From contig CALLLH010000039.1 in NCBI GenBank assembly GCA_938082505.1, forward strand, positions 1 through 51,130: a stretch of 51,130 nucleotides of DNA. The letters run 5' to 3'. A program made the position numbers and the translations under genes. Source of the DNA: an uncultured Flavobacteriales bacterium. GTDB lineage: Bacteria; Bacteroidota; Bacteroidia; Flavobacteriales_D; Sanyastnellaceae. Positions 18,301 through 26,512 of the stretch are shown piece after piece (position 1 is the stretch's first letter; every line of letters starts with the position of its first letter). Below the pieces are notes generated by a model. It saw nothing but the letters and a program-made list of their open reading frames with translations, was not told where the DNA came from and did not search any database.

Positions 18301-18783
18301 GACGAGTTGGAGAAAACCGTGGTGCTCGGCGTGCTCGACCAGCTTTGGAAGGAGCACCTGCGCAACATGGACGACCTGCGTTCGAATGTGCAGCACGCCC
18401 GGTTCGAACAGAAGGACCCCTTGCTCATCTACAAATTCGAGTCCTATGAGCTTTTCAAGGCCATGGTGCAGCGCATGAATGTGGATGTGGCCAGTTTCCT
18501 GCTGAAGTGTCAGTTGCCCAACCAGCCGGAACAGGTCAAACGCGCACCCGGTGCCCGTCCGCAATCTGCTCCGCGGGTGCAGACCAGCAAGCAGGGCGTC
18601 CAGAACCTCAACGAGCAACGCATGGCGGCGGCCCGCTCCCAGGCTGCTGCCGGTGGTGGCGTTCCCGGAGTCCCACCGCCGCCTGTCAAAGCGGAGCCGG
18701 TGCGGGTCGAGAAGAAGACTTTGCCCAACGAGCCCTGCCCCTGTGGGTCAGGGAAGAAGTTCAAGAAATGCCACGGTCTCTGA
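15385..18783 (+). CDS. secA: Preprotein translocase ATPase SecA
   Basis: The ATPase motor that drives unfolded proteins through SecYEG; all signal-peptide proteins here would need it before any T9SS step. About 1132 residues, longer than the ~900 of E. coli but usual for Bacteroidota, which carry insertions. Walker A is MQTGEGKT at residues 210-217; Walker B is in the segment IVDEVDSVLIDEARTP; the helicase-like motif NMAGRGTDIKL and RQLRGRSGRQGDPG are intact. The C-terminus is a zinc-binding SEC-C tail (PCPCGSGKKFKKCHG). The ATG at 15385 is chosen by its distance from the promoter; an in-frame TTG at 15376 and ATG at 15430 are alternatives. No secB or secretion gene adjoins it. Confidence 0.97.
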   Translation: MAELGMDQNGVVSSPMIGAFNRIVKRLVGDKAATDVQAIQPAVDAIHAFAGEMEGLTSDGLRARSADLKVRILAHVENMVEESNQLKAQAATNPEMSFEAKEVIYDRVDSLEHEIDEKLEEVLEALLPEAFALLKETARRFSAEGELEVCAMEHDRELAATKDFVRIEGEKAFWARAWNAAGSVFEWNMVHYDVQLIGGVALHRGKVAEMQTGEGKTLVATLPVFLNALTGRGVHLVTVNDYLARRDAEWMGPLFQFHGLTIDCIDRHQPNSEARRNAYRCDIVYGTNNEFGFDYLRDNMAMRPDQLVQGKHHYAIVDEVDSVLIDEARTPLIISGPTPKGDEHEFEQLKPKVVQLVEKQRQTVNGFITEAKKKLGDAGSDKETIRSGGLALFRANRGLPKTKSLIKFMSEEGIRQQMLKTESFYLQDNKRMMPEADEELYFVIDEKQNQVELTEKGIAMLTANMEDEHFFTMPDVPSTLVEIDASEDSDAVKQEKRESLFRENAVKSARLHTMNQLLKSYALFEKDVDYVVMDNKVKIVDEQTGRIMEGRRYSDGLHQAIEAKEGVRIEAATQTYATITLQNYFRMYHKLAGMTGTAETEAQELWDIYKLDVMSIPTNRPISRKDEDDMVFKTKREKFNAVIDDVVKLRDAGRPVLVGTTTVEVSELLSRMLDIRKIEHQVLNAKRHQAEAEVVAKAGQPGAVTIATNMAGRGTDIKLTEEVKAAGGLAIIGTERHDSRRVDRQLRGRSGRQGDPGSTQFYVSLEDDLMRLFQSERVSKMMDRLGHQDGEVIQHSMITKSIERAQRKVEENNFGIRKRLLEYDDVMNSQREVIYRRRRNALHGERLKFDISGMFYELSDQLISEFSPSKDFDGLRIRSLAELGVDPPFASSDFGIGPSEAQSQALHKTAEQHYRQRMVSLAAHAHPVIQRVYEDDSNQFVNIAVPFTDGRRNLQVLANIQDAVDSSATTLVDELEKTVVLGVLDQLWKEHLRNMDDLRSNVQHARFEQKDPLLIYKFESYELFKAMVQRMNVDVASFLLKCQLPNQPEQVKRAPGARPQSAPRVQTSKQGVQNLNEQRMAAARSQAAAGGGVPGVPPPPVKAEPVRVEKKTLPNEPCPCGSGKKFKKCHGL

Positions 18784-18909
18784 ACCTCCTGAAACCGACA
18801 TCGGATACCCCTTCCTTCGTCGCCTTGAGGTCGGCATTGGCCCCTCTGCGTGAATCCCATTGTGCGGATCATACCGCTCATCATTCTCACCAGTTCGGGT
18901 TCCTCTGAT

Positions 18910-19593
18910 TCACACGGCGGCATCCATCAGGGTCAGGAAACCGAGGGGTCCATGCCAATGCGCGCGCAGCACCCGGTGTGCTTCTTCGAGTGTGCTGCCG
19001 GTGGTGATGACGTCGTCCATCACGAGCAAGCCTTTCAGGGGGTGAGGCATGCCATCGGTCGGCTCCGACCATTGGAAACGCGAGCACCCCTCCGCGATCC
19101 TCTCATGGCGGCCAAAGCCTGTCAGAGAACGACCGGCCTTGGCCCTGCGCAGCAACCGGATCAGGGGCATTCCGGTGACCTCATTCCACCCTTCTGCGAG
19201 GCACTCGCTCTGGTTGTAGCCGCGTTGCCGCTGCCGTCTGCTGTGCAGTGGGATGGGGACCACGGCCCAATCCGATAGGCCTTCGGTGCGTTGGTCAGCT
19301 TGGAGTTCAAGGGCCATGGTTCGGCCGAGCAGCCGGCCCAGTCGAGGGTCCCCACCGTATTTGAGGGCGTGTACGAGTTGCCGTTCCTCCTGCCCTGTCA
19401 TTTTGATCCAGGCGTCAGCCCACGACCATTCCAACCTGTCGCCGAACCTGTTCAGCGGGGAAATCGCGATGCGTGCCCAGGTGAAGGCACATGGCATGCA
19501 CCACCCTTCCTCGCGTTGGTCGAGGGGTGTTCCGCATGAAGCGCATCGTCTGGGGATCATCGCCGTGGCCATGAACCTCAACAGGGGGAACAT
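18910..19593 (-). CDS. ComF-family phosphoribosyltransferase-like protein
   Basis: About 227 residues. A four-cysteine zinc knuckle (CASCG...GWCMPC) near the N-terminus is followed by a type I phosphoribosyltransferase fold with the motif VMDDVITTGSTLEEA and the upstream PIPLHSRRQRQRGYNQS stretch, all typical of ComF/GntX. ComF acts in DNA uptake in some bacteria; in many others the role is unknown. The frame is open to 20031, but that part lies under the divergent DUF72 gene and looks non-coding, so I place the start at 19593; ATGs at 19572 and 19560 are also possible. Stops of secA and this gene are 126 bp apart with no gene between. Confidence 0.9.
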   Translation of the reverse strand: MFPLLRFMATAMIPRRCASCGTPLDQREEGWCMPCAFTWARIAISPLNRFGDRLEWSWADAWIKMTGQEERQLVHALKYGGDPRLGRLLGRTMALELQADQRTEGLSDWAVVPIPLHSRRQRQRGYNQSECLAEGWNEVTGMPLIRLLRRAKAGRSLTGFGRHERIAEGCSRFQWSEPTDGMPHPLKGLLVMDDVITTGSTLEEAHRVLRAHWHGPLGFLTLMDAAV

Positions 19594-19665
19594 GGGGCCG
19601 AAGAGAAGAAGAAGTGGCCCTGCTTCGCATCGCTCATTGGGGGTGAAGCGGTTTTCTTTGCGGCT

Positions 19666-20592
19666 GTGAAGTATGGCAAGATTCCGGATGAATTGCGTGA
19701 GGCGGAACTGCCCTTGGTGGACTTCTCTTTGCCTGCCGACCATGCGGATACTCCCTCGGGGCTGGCTTCCGGCCTCACCGCGGGTGGAGCGCGGTCTCTC
19801 GAAGTCCGAGCCGGGGGAACGATGTGGACCATTCGACCGTGGAGGGGCAGTGTCTACCCGGAAAAGGCGACCCAGAAAACCTGGCCGGTCCACTATGGCC
19901 GTGCTTTCGGCACCATCGAGTTCAATGCCACCCATTACCGGATCCATCCTCCGGAACGGATGGCCGAATGGGCGGACATGATGCCCGATGATTTCAGGTT
20001 CTGCGCCAAGTTTCCCGCCATCATCACCCACTACAGAAGGTTCAATGATTGTGCAGGGCCGACCGACGATTTCATTGCCGGCCTCGATGCGTTGGGGACC
20101 AAACGCGGCCCGTCATTCATCCAATTGCCTCCCCATTTCGGCCCAGGCCAATCCGGAAAGCTGCTGGCCTATCTCGAGCAATGGCCCCGGGCGTTCCCCG
20201 TGGCGGTGGAATTCCGCCACCCGGGTTGGTTTGCGCCTTCTTCCGAGGACAGTCCGCGGGTGGAGGAGGTGTGGTCGGCGATGCGATCCCTCGGTGTCGG
20301 CTCGGTCATCAGTGATACCGCCATGCGGCGGGACGCCGTGCACATGCGGATGACGGCCCCTTTCCTCCTCCTCAGATTCGGAGGCTACACGGGCCATCCC
20401 AGTGACCGTACCAGGTTGGAGGCGTGGTGCAGCCGGTTGAAGGATTGGCGCGCATCCGGTTTGCGGTCCGTGGACCTGTTGGTCCACCAACCGGACAGCC
20501 TCGGAACCCCTGATACGTGCCGCATGTTTGCCGAACTTGTTCAGGAGCATCTGGGCATCACGCTCCGTGCGCCGGCTCCGGTGCTTTTTTGA
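19666..20592 (+). CDS. DUF72 family protein (YecE-like)
   Basis: A 308-residue TIM-barrel-like cytosolic protein. The start MKYGKIPDELREAELPLVDF and later FSLPADHADT match how Bacteroidota DUF72 proteins begin. Internal signatures include YPEKATQKTWPVHYGRAFGT and VEFRHPGW. The biochemical function is unknown. It initiates at a GTG at 19666; TTTCTTTG, one base off TAnnTTTG, ends 5 nt before it, so the mRNA may be leaderless. It is divergent from the ComF-like gene. Confidence 0.9.
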   Translation: MKYGKIPDELREAELPLVDFSLPADHADTPSGLASGLTAGGARSLEVRAGGTMWTIRPWRGSVYPEKATQKTWPVHYGRAFGTIEFNATHYRIHPPERMAEWADMMPDDFRFCAKFPAIITHYRRFNDCAGPTDDFIAGLDALGTKRGPSFIQLPPHFGPGQSGKLLAYLEQWPRAFPVAVEFRHPGWFAPSSEDSPRVEEVWSAMRSLGVGSVISDTAMRRDAVHMRMTAPFLLLRFGGYTGHPSDRTRLEAWCSRLKDWRASGLRSVDLLVHQPDSLGTPDTCRMFAELVQEHLGITLRAPAPVLF

Positions 20593-20647
20593 CGCTTCTT
20601 CCGACGCTGGTGGACCGGGAATCCGGAACACTGACGAACTTCGGGCC

Positions 20648-21154
20648 GTGGCCTCTCCTTCTGCCTTCGATCCCCATGCGACGCGTGCCGAGCGGTACGA
20701 CCAATTGGATGAGCAGTGTCCCGCACTGTTGACGGACGCCTCTGCGGTGGCCAACCAGGCCAACTTTGCTGCTTTGGTGCACATGGCCTTCGGTTGGCAT
20801 TGGGTCGGGTTCTATAGCGTAGATGGCGATGAGCTGGTGCTGGGGCCGTTCCAGGGTCCTGTGGCGTGCACGAGGTTGCGCCGTGGAAGGGGTGTTTGCG
20901 CGGCGGCTTGGGAACGGAATGAGGCGGTGGTGGTGCAGGATGTGGACGCCTTTCCCGGTCATGTGGCCTGCAGTCCGGAAAGCCGCAGTGAAATGGTGCT
21001 GCCGGTGCGGGATGAGGAGGGCAACGTTTGGGCCGTATTCGACATTGACAGTGCCCAACCATCGGACTTCACCGATGAGGATGCACGCCGGCTGCAGTGC
21101 ATCATCGATGGTGTTGCCGGCCGGTTGATCCAATCGAAACAGGGAAATGGTTGA
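20648..21154 (+). CDS. msrC: Free methionine-(R)-sulfoxide reductase, GAF domain
   Basis: A 168-residue single GAF-domain protein that reduces free methionine R-sulfoxide, protecting against oxidation. Three catalytic cysteines, Cys74 (GPVACTR), Cys84 (GRGVCAAAW) and Cys108 (GHVACSPESRSE), have spacing of 10 and 24 residues, the same as Cys84/94/118 of the E. coli enzyme. The GTG at 20648 is the best start: it gives a normal length and lies after the DUF72 stop; the frame is open from an ATG at 20528, but that would overlap DUF72. The stop overlaps the next gene by 8 bp. Confidence 0.9.
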   Translation: MASPSAFDPHATRAERYDQLDEQCPALLTDASAVANQANFAALVHMAFGWHWVGFYSVDGDELVLGPFQGPVACTRLRRGRGVCAAAWERNEAVVVQDVDAFPGHVACSPESRSEMVLPVRDEEGNVWAVFDIDSAQPSDFTDEDARRLQCIIDGVAGRLIQSKQGNG

Positions 21155-22811
21155 ACGCACGTGCCGATGGATGGGATGGTTCGCCTTGTTGTGCTGCGCA
21201 GGATGCGCCCAGGTGGGCAGTCCTGATGGCGGCGGACGGGATGAAGCGCCTCCAACGGTCATCGAGGCCGATCCTCCCTTCGGACAAACCCTGTTCGACA
21301 GGACTTCCTTCACCTTGACTTTCGATGAGTTCGTCCAACTGAAGGATGCACGGAGACAAATCCTGGTGTCGCCGCCATTGCCCGCCCCGCCCAGGGCCAT
21401 GGTCCGGGGCCGCAGCATTGTGGTCGACCTCGGCGACAGCCTGTTTCCGGACCGCACCTACATCGTGCAGTTCGGTGAGTGCATCCGGGATTTGCGGGAG
21501 GCCAACGTAGCAAAGGGGTTGGCCTATGTCTTCTCCACGGGACTCGCCCTCGATTCAGGCAGGGTGAGGGGTCGGGTGGAGGACGCGTGGACCGGCGAAC
21601 CGGGACAGGGGGCCCGGGTTCTGCTGTTTTCCGGTGGCCTGCCGGAAGCGGTGTTGGACCCCGGTTTGCCGGACTCCCTCCGCAGGTTGCCCGATTTTGT
21701 GGGGCTGGTGGATGACAGCGGTCGTTTCGATGTCGGTTTCCTGCCGATCGGAACGCTGGGTGCGGTGGTGGTGGATGATGTCAATGGCAACTACAGGGTG
21801 GACCAGGGTGAGTCCATGGCGTGGTGGGACCTCCCATTGGCAGCGAATTCGGATTCGTCAGCCTGGATGGCCATGTCCGCGGACCTCCCGGCGCGCATGG
21901 ACCTTCCCCCGCCCGTCCCGTCGACATACCTCACGGGCATCCGGGTGGATTCCTCCGGGTATTTCCGGGCCGCTGTTGCAGGTCTGGCCGCATTGCGGGA
22001 AGGCGCTGATGGATTGCGGGATGCTGATTTCGGTTTGAGCATCAGCGGTCCCGCCTCCGGGCTGACCCTGGGATTGGAAGGGGACAGCATCTGGTGTGCG
22101 CTTCCAGGATTTCCGATGGCGTTGGAAGGGCCCTGGATCGTGGAGCATCCCTCAGGGGTGGATACTTTGGAATTCCGTGAGATGGAATCGACCCCCCCGC
22201 CCGTGGTGGCCCGTCCCCCGGAACGGATTGCGGACGGGGATGGTGCCGTAGCGGTGCGGTTCGCGCCCATCCCGACCGGACTGGATACGGGATTGTGCAG
22301 TGCGATGGTCATCCGGGATGGTGATACCACGGCCTTCGCAGGGCGACATTTCGAATTGCAGGAGGGCGAATTGCGCGTGCGCGGAATGCCTGTGGGCTCC
22401 GATGTCAGGATTTCCCTGCTCCCTGGAGCCCTGATGGGTGCGGGTGGGGGCTCGGTGGATACGCTCGAATGGAGGGTGACCGTCAGGGGACCGGAGGATA
22501 CCGGGGTCATCCGATTGTTGCTGGACAGCACGAGGGCATTGGATTCGGAAGGAACGGTGTGGTTGCTGCTCAACGGGTCCGGCAATCCCATGGAGGAGTT
22601 CACATTGGACGGCCAGGGCCGGTTCACCGGGTTGCCGCCGGGCAAATACGCCGTGGCGCGCATAAAGGACCTCGATGGCAATGGCCGTTGGAGCGGAGTC
22701 GACCCGGTTCGAAGGCTTCAACCTGAGCCCGTGGAACGCTGGGCGGTGGATGTGGATGTTCGGGCGGGATGGGAAGTGGAATTGTCCCCCGGGTTTCATC
22801 CACGGCCTTGA
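21147..22811 (+). CDS. Outer-membrane-type lipoprotein with Big_5 (SbsA-like) domain
   Basis: 554 residues. A hydrophobic segment ends in CCAGC, with Cys20 the likely lipidated residue, followed by a Ser/Gly/Asp linker. Residues 35-135 form an Ig-like Big_5 domain (PPTVIEADPPFGQTLF, FDEFVQLKD, YIVQFGECIRDL), a layout common in Bacteroidota lipoproteins that begin C-A-x-x-G-S-P. The remainder (140-554) is beta-rich, with a later segment near residue 495-530 (FTGLPPGKYAVARIKD, DLDGNGRW) that resembles a carboxypeptidase-regulatory-like Ig fold. Function is unknown. It overlaps the msrC stop by 8 bp and is followed by a small hairpin. Confidence 0.82.
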   Translation: MVERTCRWMGWFALLCCAGCAQVGSPDGGGRDEAPPTVIEADPPFGQTLFDRTSFTLTFDEFVQLKDARRQILVSPPLPAPPRAMVRGRSIVVDLGDSLFPDRTYIVQFGECIRDLREANVAKGLAYVFSTGLALDSGRVRGRVEDAWTGEPGQGARVLLFSGGLPEAVLDPGLPDSLRRLPDFVGLVDDSGRFDVGFLPIGTLGAVVVDDVNGNYRVDQGESMAWWDLPLAANSDSSAWMAMSADLPARMDLPPPVPSTYLTGIRVDSSGYFRAAVAGLAALREGADGLRDADFGLSISGPASGLTLGLEGDSIWCALPGFPMALEGPWIVEHPSGVDTLEFREMESTPPPVVARPPERIADGDGAVAVRFAPIPTGLDTGLCSAMVIRDGDTTAFAGRHFELQEGELRVRGMPVGSDVRISLLPGALMGAGGGSVDTLEWRVTVRGPEDTGVIRLLLDSTRALDSEGTVWLLLNGSGNPMEEFTLDGQGRFTGLPPGKYAVARIKDLDGNGRWSGVDPVRRLQPEPVERWAVDVDVRAGWEVELSPGFHPRP

Positions 22812-22842
22812 TTTGAACATCAATGGCGGAGTGCCCGCAGGG

Positions 22843-22866
22843 CGCCTTTGAAAGGCGTTAATTTTG
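22843..22866 (+). terminator. Small hairpin with T-rich tail, overlapping a promoter-like box
   Basis: CGCCTTTGAAAGGCG (22843-22857) is a 6-bp stem with a 3-nt loop, followed by TTAATTTTG. As a terminator of the lipoprotein gene it is moderate. The tail TAATTTTG (22859-22866) also matches TAnnTTTG exactly and ends 6 nt before the next start codon at 22873. Confidence 0.5.
22859..22866 (+). promoter_or_regulatory. -7 promoter element 6 nt before the T9SS type B gene
   Basis: TAATTTTG, exact TAnnTTTG. With the usual distance from box to start site, transcription would begin at or next to the ATG at 22873, giving a leaderless mRNA. No clear -33 element is seen. Confidence 0.45.
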
Positions 22867-22872
22867 GTTGAG

Positions 22873-24450
22873 ATGAAATCCATCCCCACCTGTTTGTTGC
22901 GGAATGCGCTCAGCTGTATGCTGTGCATCGGACCTGTCGCGCTGTGTGCCCAGGATCCGTGTGTTTCAACCGGTGTGGGGAGTCCTTACGTGGCGGCTGA
23001 CAATTACGCCTGTGAGGGCATCGAATCGAGTGGGTACTTCAACATCGCCCAGGGGTATTCTGATCCCAGCTATGCTGCCAATCAGGACAATTTCAATTTC
23101 AGTTGGTACCCCTTCGAGATCTTCAATGGGAATGACGCCCAGACCTTTTCGATGCAATTCGACAGCGCCGTTACGATCTGGTGCGTGGCCATGGACCTCG
23201 GAAACAACTGCATCTGGGTGGATTCGCTGGACATTCAGGTTTACCCTGAAGTGATCATCGGGTTGGCGGACGACACGCTGGTGTGCGATTGGGGTGGCTT
23301 CACGCTCCAGCCTTCCATGGAGGCACAGGCCATGGCGGGTGTGAATTGGAACTGGGAGCCCGGCCTCTTCCTTGATGACCCCAATTCCTCCACGCCGGAA
23401 GTGCTCGCTCCCTTGGAACAGTGGTACTATGCGACCGCGTCTACGGGCAATGGGAACTGCGTGTACGAGGACAGCATTTTCGTGACGGCCACCGTGCCGC
23501 CCATCGACCTCGGTCCGGACCAGGACCTGTGCGAGGGGGAGTCGGCCATACTGGATTGCGCGTTGAATGCGGCCGCGGAGACGATTCTGTGGAGTACCGG
23601 AGATTCCGTGGCGTCCATCGTGGCGGAGGTGACGGGGACCTATTGGGTGACCGCTACGGGACCACAAGGTTGCGAGCGAACGGACACGGTGTTCATCAGC
23701 ATCGTAGACAATCCGGTCATCGACCTCGTTCCGGGAAGTGCGGCCTGTGAGGGCCAGCCTGTGATGTTGATGGCCAATGTGACATCGGACACCACCCTTG
23801 CCGGGGTGGGATGGTCCACTGGGGAGGCGGGCAATGAGATTGCGGTGACCGAGCCGGGCACCTACGAGGCCATTGCCGTGGATGTGACAGGCTGCACCGG
23901 CACCGCTTCTGTTTCGCCTGAATTCCTTCCCGCTCCGGCTCCCGACCTTCCTTCGGATACTGTGCTCTGCCTGGATGAGGAGGGTCCGATCTGGTTGGAT
24001 GTGAGTCAGCCTGACGTGGGCTATCTCTGGTCGGATGGCTCCACGGGGCCTGGGATTCTGTTGGGGAACGAAGGCACGTTCACCGTGACATTGACCCTGC
24101 TCTCCAATGGCTGTCAGGATTCAGCGAGCATTTCACTGGTGGATTTCTGCGCCCAGGACAGTGTTTATTTCCCGTCGGCCTTCACCCCGGATGAGGATTC
24201 GGTCAACGATGAGTTCGGTGGTTATGCGGAGGCTGTGGATGGCTATCAGCTCGTGGTATTCAGCCGATGGGGTTCCGAGGTTTTCAGGTCCGAATCGCTG
24301 GAGGACCGGTGGGACGGCAAGCTGTTGAATGGGGACTATGCGCCCGTGGGCCTGTATGGGTACCGAGCGGTGTGGCGCCCCTTGCTGCAGGATGGGGTGA
24401 CCGTGGGGGGTTACCTTGAGAAGGTGGGGACCGTGACCCTCATTCGTTGA
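22873..24450 (+). CDS. Secreted protein with T9SS type B (gliding-motility-associated) C-terminal domain
   Basis: 525 residues with a signal peptide (MKSIPTCLLRNALSCMLCIG, cut near CAQD). Residues 30-110 hold a beta-rich module; from ~130 to 425 there are PKD/Ig-like repeats with regular cysteine or glycine landmarks (LGPDQDLCEGESAIL, LVPGSAACEGQPVML, LPSDTVLCLDEEGPI). The last ~95 residues match the CHU_C / gliding-motility-associated C-terminal domain: VYFPSAFTPDEDSVNDEF, then QLVVFSRWGSEVF and WDGKLLNGDYAPVGLYGY. This directs export by the T9SS. The ATG at 22873 gives a clean signal peptide. Its stop overlaps the convergent TrkA-like gene by 11 bp. Substrate or binding target unknown. Confidence 0.9.
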   Translation: MKSIPTCLLRNALSCMLCIGPVALCAQDPCVSTGVGSPYVAADNYACEGIESSGYFNIAQGYSDPSYAANQDNFNFSWYPFEIFNGNDAQTFSMQFDSAVTIWCVAMDLGNNCIWVDSLDIQVYPEVIIGLADDTLVCDWGGFTLQPSMEAQAMAGVNWNWEPGLFLDDPNSSTPEVLAPLEQWYYATASTGNGNCVYEDSIFVTATVPPIDLGPDQDLCEGESAILDCALNAAAETILWSTGDSVASIVAEVTGTYWVTATGPQGCERTDTVFISIVDNPVIDLVPGSAACEGQPVMLMANVTSDTTLAGVGWSTGEAGNEIAVTEPGTYEAIAVDVTGCTGTASVSPEFLPAPAPDLPSDTVLCLDEEGPIWLDVSQPDVGYLWSDGSTGPGILLGNEGTFTVTLTLLSNGCQDSASISLVDFCAQDSVYFPSAFTPDEDSVNDEFGGYAEAVDGYQLVVFSRWGSEVFRSESLEDRWDGKLLNGDYAPVGLYGYRAVWRPLLQDGVTVGGYLEKVGTVTLIR

Positions 24451-25123
24451 CCTCGAGGAACCGGTTCACATTGCCCAGCGTTCCGAATACGACAAGGGTA
24501 TCTGTTCCTTCCACTGTGGTGTCGGGACGGGGTATGCCGATGAGGTGCTCCTGGGGCTGCCCCCCCTCGTCATAGATGCGGCGGATGGTGATGAGCCGGA
24601 GATTGTAGCGCGCCGTCAGGTCGATGTCTCCCAAAGTCCTGCCGACCACCCCTGCCGGCGCTTTGATCTCTGCGATCTCGTAGTCATCCGGAAGCTCGAG
24701 GAAACCGCGCAGGTTGGGGTTCATCAACCGTTCCGCCACCAGGCTTGCGAACTCCGCTTCAGGCGTCAGGATTTCCTCGACGCCCAGGCTTCTCAGGATG
24801 CGTTCCTGGTGGGGTCCGGAGGCGCGCACGATGACACGGGGGATGCCCAGGTCCAACAGGTTGATGGTGGTCAATACGGTCGCTTCGAAATTGTCCCCGA
24901 TGGCCACGACCGCGGCGTCCATCTCGTCGAGCTTCTGGCTGCGCAAGGCCTTGGGGTCCGTGGAGTCCATGGTGACGGCAATGGCGATGTCGTCGGACAC
25001 CTCCTCCACCTTTTCCTCGATGCAATCGATGGCGAAGACTTCGGCCCCACGGCTGGCCATCTCCAGTGCGATGCGGGAGCCATACTTGCCAATCCCGATC
25101 ACGACATAGCGCATGCTCTTCAT
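24440..25123 (-). CDS. TrkA/KtrA-type potassium-channel regulatory (RCK) protein
   Basis: 227 residues: an N-terminal RCK/TrkA-N Rossmann domain with G-I-G-K-Y-G at residues 10-15 and AEVFAIDCIEEK for nucleotide binding, and a C-terminal TrkA-C domain (about 140-227; EIKAPAGVVGRTLGDIDL). Such proteins gate TrkH/KtrB-type K+ uptake in response to nucleotides. A single RCK unit of ~220 residues is the KtrA form, not the doubled TrkA form. No transmembrane K+ transporter gene lies in this window, so its partner must be elsewhere. It follows kynU by 9 bp on the same strand, probably co-transcribed. Confidence 0.92.
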   Translation of the reverse strand: MKSMRYVVIGIGKYGSRIALEMASRGAEVFAIDCIEEKVEEVSDDIAIAVTMDSTDPKALRSQKLDEMDAAVVAIGDNFEATVLTTINLLDLGIPRVIVRASGPHQERILRSLGVEEILTPEAEFASLVAERLMNPNLRGFLELPDDYEIAEIKAPAGVVGRTLGDIDLTARYNLRLITIRRIYDEGGQPQEHLIGIPRPDTTVEGTDTLVVFGTLGNVNRFLEVNE

Positions 25124-25132
25124 GGGTGCAAT

Positions 25133-26437
25133 CTACGTGTCTGCGCGGAGGCCCGCATGGAGTAACCCGAGGAATTCGGCCACATCCCGGAATGAATTGT
25201 AGAGGGGTACGGGGGCCAAGCGGATGACGGCAGGTTCCCGCCAGTCCACGATGACCCCTGCTTGTGTGAGGTGGTCAAACAGGGCTTTGCCATGGCCGTG
25301 GGCCACCACGGAGAGCTGGCACCCTCTGGCCCCCGGGTCTGAGGGGGTCAGAATTTCGAGCCGGGAGTCCGTGGCCTCAGCAACGGCGTGGATCCCCTTT
25401 TCCAGGAATGCGGTCAGTGCTAAGGATTTGGTGCGCAGCCTGTCCATTCCGGCGGACCTGAATTCGGCCAGTGAGGCCAACAACGCCGCCATGTTCATTA
25501 CCGGGGCATTGGAAGTCTGCCAACCTTCCGCGCCGGGCATCAGATCGAAATCCGGTTCCATTTTGAAACGCCGGGATTCGGAATGGCCCCACCAGCCTTC
25601 CAGTCTCGGTAGATCGGGGCGATGGGCGTGGCGGGCGTGAACGAAGGCTCCCGCGGTGCAACCGGGACCTCCATTGAGGTATTTGTAACCGCACCAGCAG
25701 GCGAAGTCGACGTTCCAATCGTGCAGTTCGAGCGGCACATTGCCCGTGGCATGGGCCAGGTCGAATCCGCAGGTGGCCCCGACGGCGTGGGCGGCCCTGG
25801 TGATCCGTTCCATGGGCATCCATTGTCCCGTGTAGTATTGGACCCCGCACATCATGACACAGGCGAGGCTGTCCCCTTCTGCAGCAATCCTCGTTTCGAT
25901 GTCCTCCGCCCGCAGGGTGTGTTCTCCTTCCCTGGGCGCGATTTCGATGAGGTGCTCATCGGGGTCGAGACCGTGCAACCGGAGTTGTGACAATGCTGCA
26001 TAGCGGTCGCTGGGAAAGGCCCCGGCCTCGATCATGAGTTTGGTCCTGTTCCCGCCCGGCCTGTAAAAGGAAATCAGCAGCAGGTGCAGATTGACCGTCA
26101 GGGCATTCATGGCCACGACTTCTTCCGGCTGGGCCCCCACCAGGGCGGCAAGGTCTGCTGTGGCTTCCTTGTGGTAGGATACCCATGGCCGCCGTCCCTC
26201 GAAGTGGGCTTCTACCCCGAAACGTTGCCAGTCCTCCAGTTCTCCCTCAATGAAGGACCGTGCCTCCACAGGTTGGAGCCCCAAGGAATTTCCCGTGAAA
26301 TACAGGGCATGGCCTGCTCCGTGGGGGGGCATGTGGAAGCGGTGGCGAAAATCCGCCAATGGATCGGAGGCGTCCCGCTGGAGGGCCTCCTCCATGAAAA
26401 GCGGCAGATCGGTCCAGTCTTTTGCGTCTTGGGGCAT
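25133..26437 (-). CDS. kynU: Kynureninase
   Basis: PLP enzyme that splits kynurenine or 3-hydroxykynurenine to (3-hydroxy)anthranilate and alanine in tryptophan breakdown or de novo NAD synthesis. About 434 residues. Landmarks: YFTGNSLGLQP, PWVSYHKEAT, the cofactor-binding FDLAHATGNVPLELHDW with Asp226, and the PLP lysine Lys252 in CGYKYLNGGPG. The ATG at 26437 gives a normal N-terminus; the frame is open to 26545 but that part lies under the divergent hemL start. haaO, which uses its product, is 13 kb away on the opposite strand. Confidence 0.95.
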   Translation of the reverse strand: MPQDAKDWTDLPLFMEEALQRDASDPLADFRHRFHMPPHGAGHALYFTGNSLGLQPVEARSFIEGELEDWQRFGVEAHFEGRRPWVSYHKEATADLAALVGAQPEEVVAMNALTVNLHLLLISFYRPGGNRTKLMIEAGAFPSDRYAALSQLRLHGLDPDEHLIEIAPREGEHTLRAEDIETRIAAEGDSLACVMMCGVQYYTGQWMPMERITRAAHAVGATCGFDLAHATGNVPLELHDWNVDFACWCGYKYLNGGPGCTAGAFVHARHAHRPDLPRLEGWWGHSESRRFKMEPDFDLMPGAEGWQTSNAPVMNMAALLASLAEFRSAGMDRLRTKSLALTAFLEKGIHAVAEATDSRLEILTPSDPGARGCQLSVVAHGHGKALFDHLTQAGVIVDWREPAVIRLAPVPLYNSFRDVAEFLGLLHAGLRADT

Positions 26438-26488
26438 GGGCGGTGGATCGGGGTCGGTGTCTACGAGTGCCCGGATGTTGTTGGGGGC

Positions 26489-26496
26489 TAATTTCG
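26489..26496 (+). promoter_or_regulatory. -7-like promoter element for hemL
   Basis: TAATTTCG fits TAnnTTCG and ends 16 nt before the hemL ATG, the same spacing as at fbp. It lies in the 75-bp divergent gap between kynU and hemL. Confidence 0.4.
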
Positions 26497-26512
26497 CGCG
26501 TAATCCGCAGCC

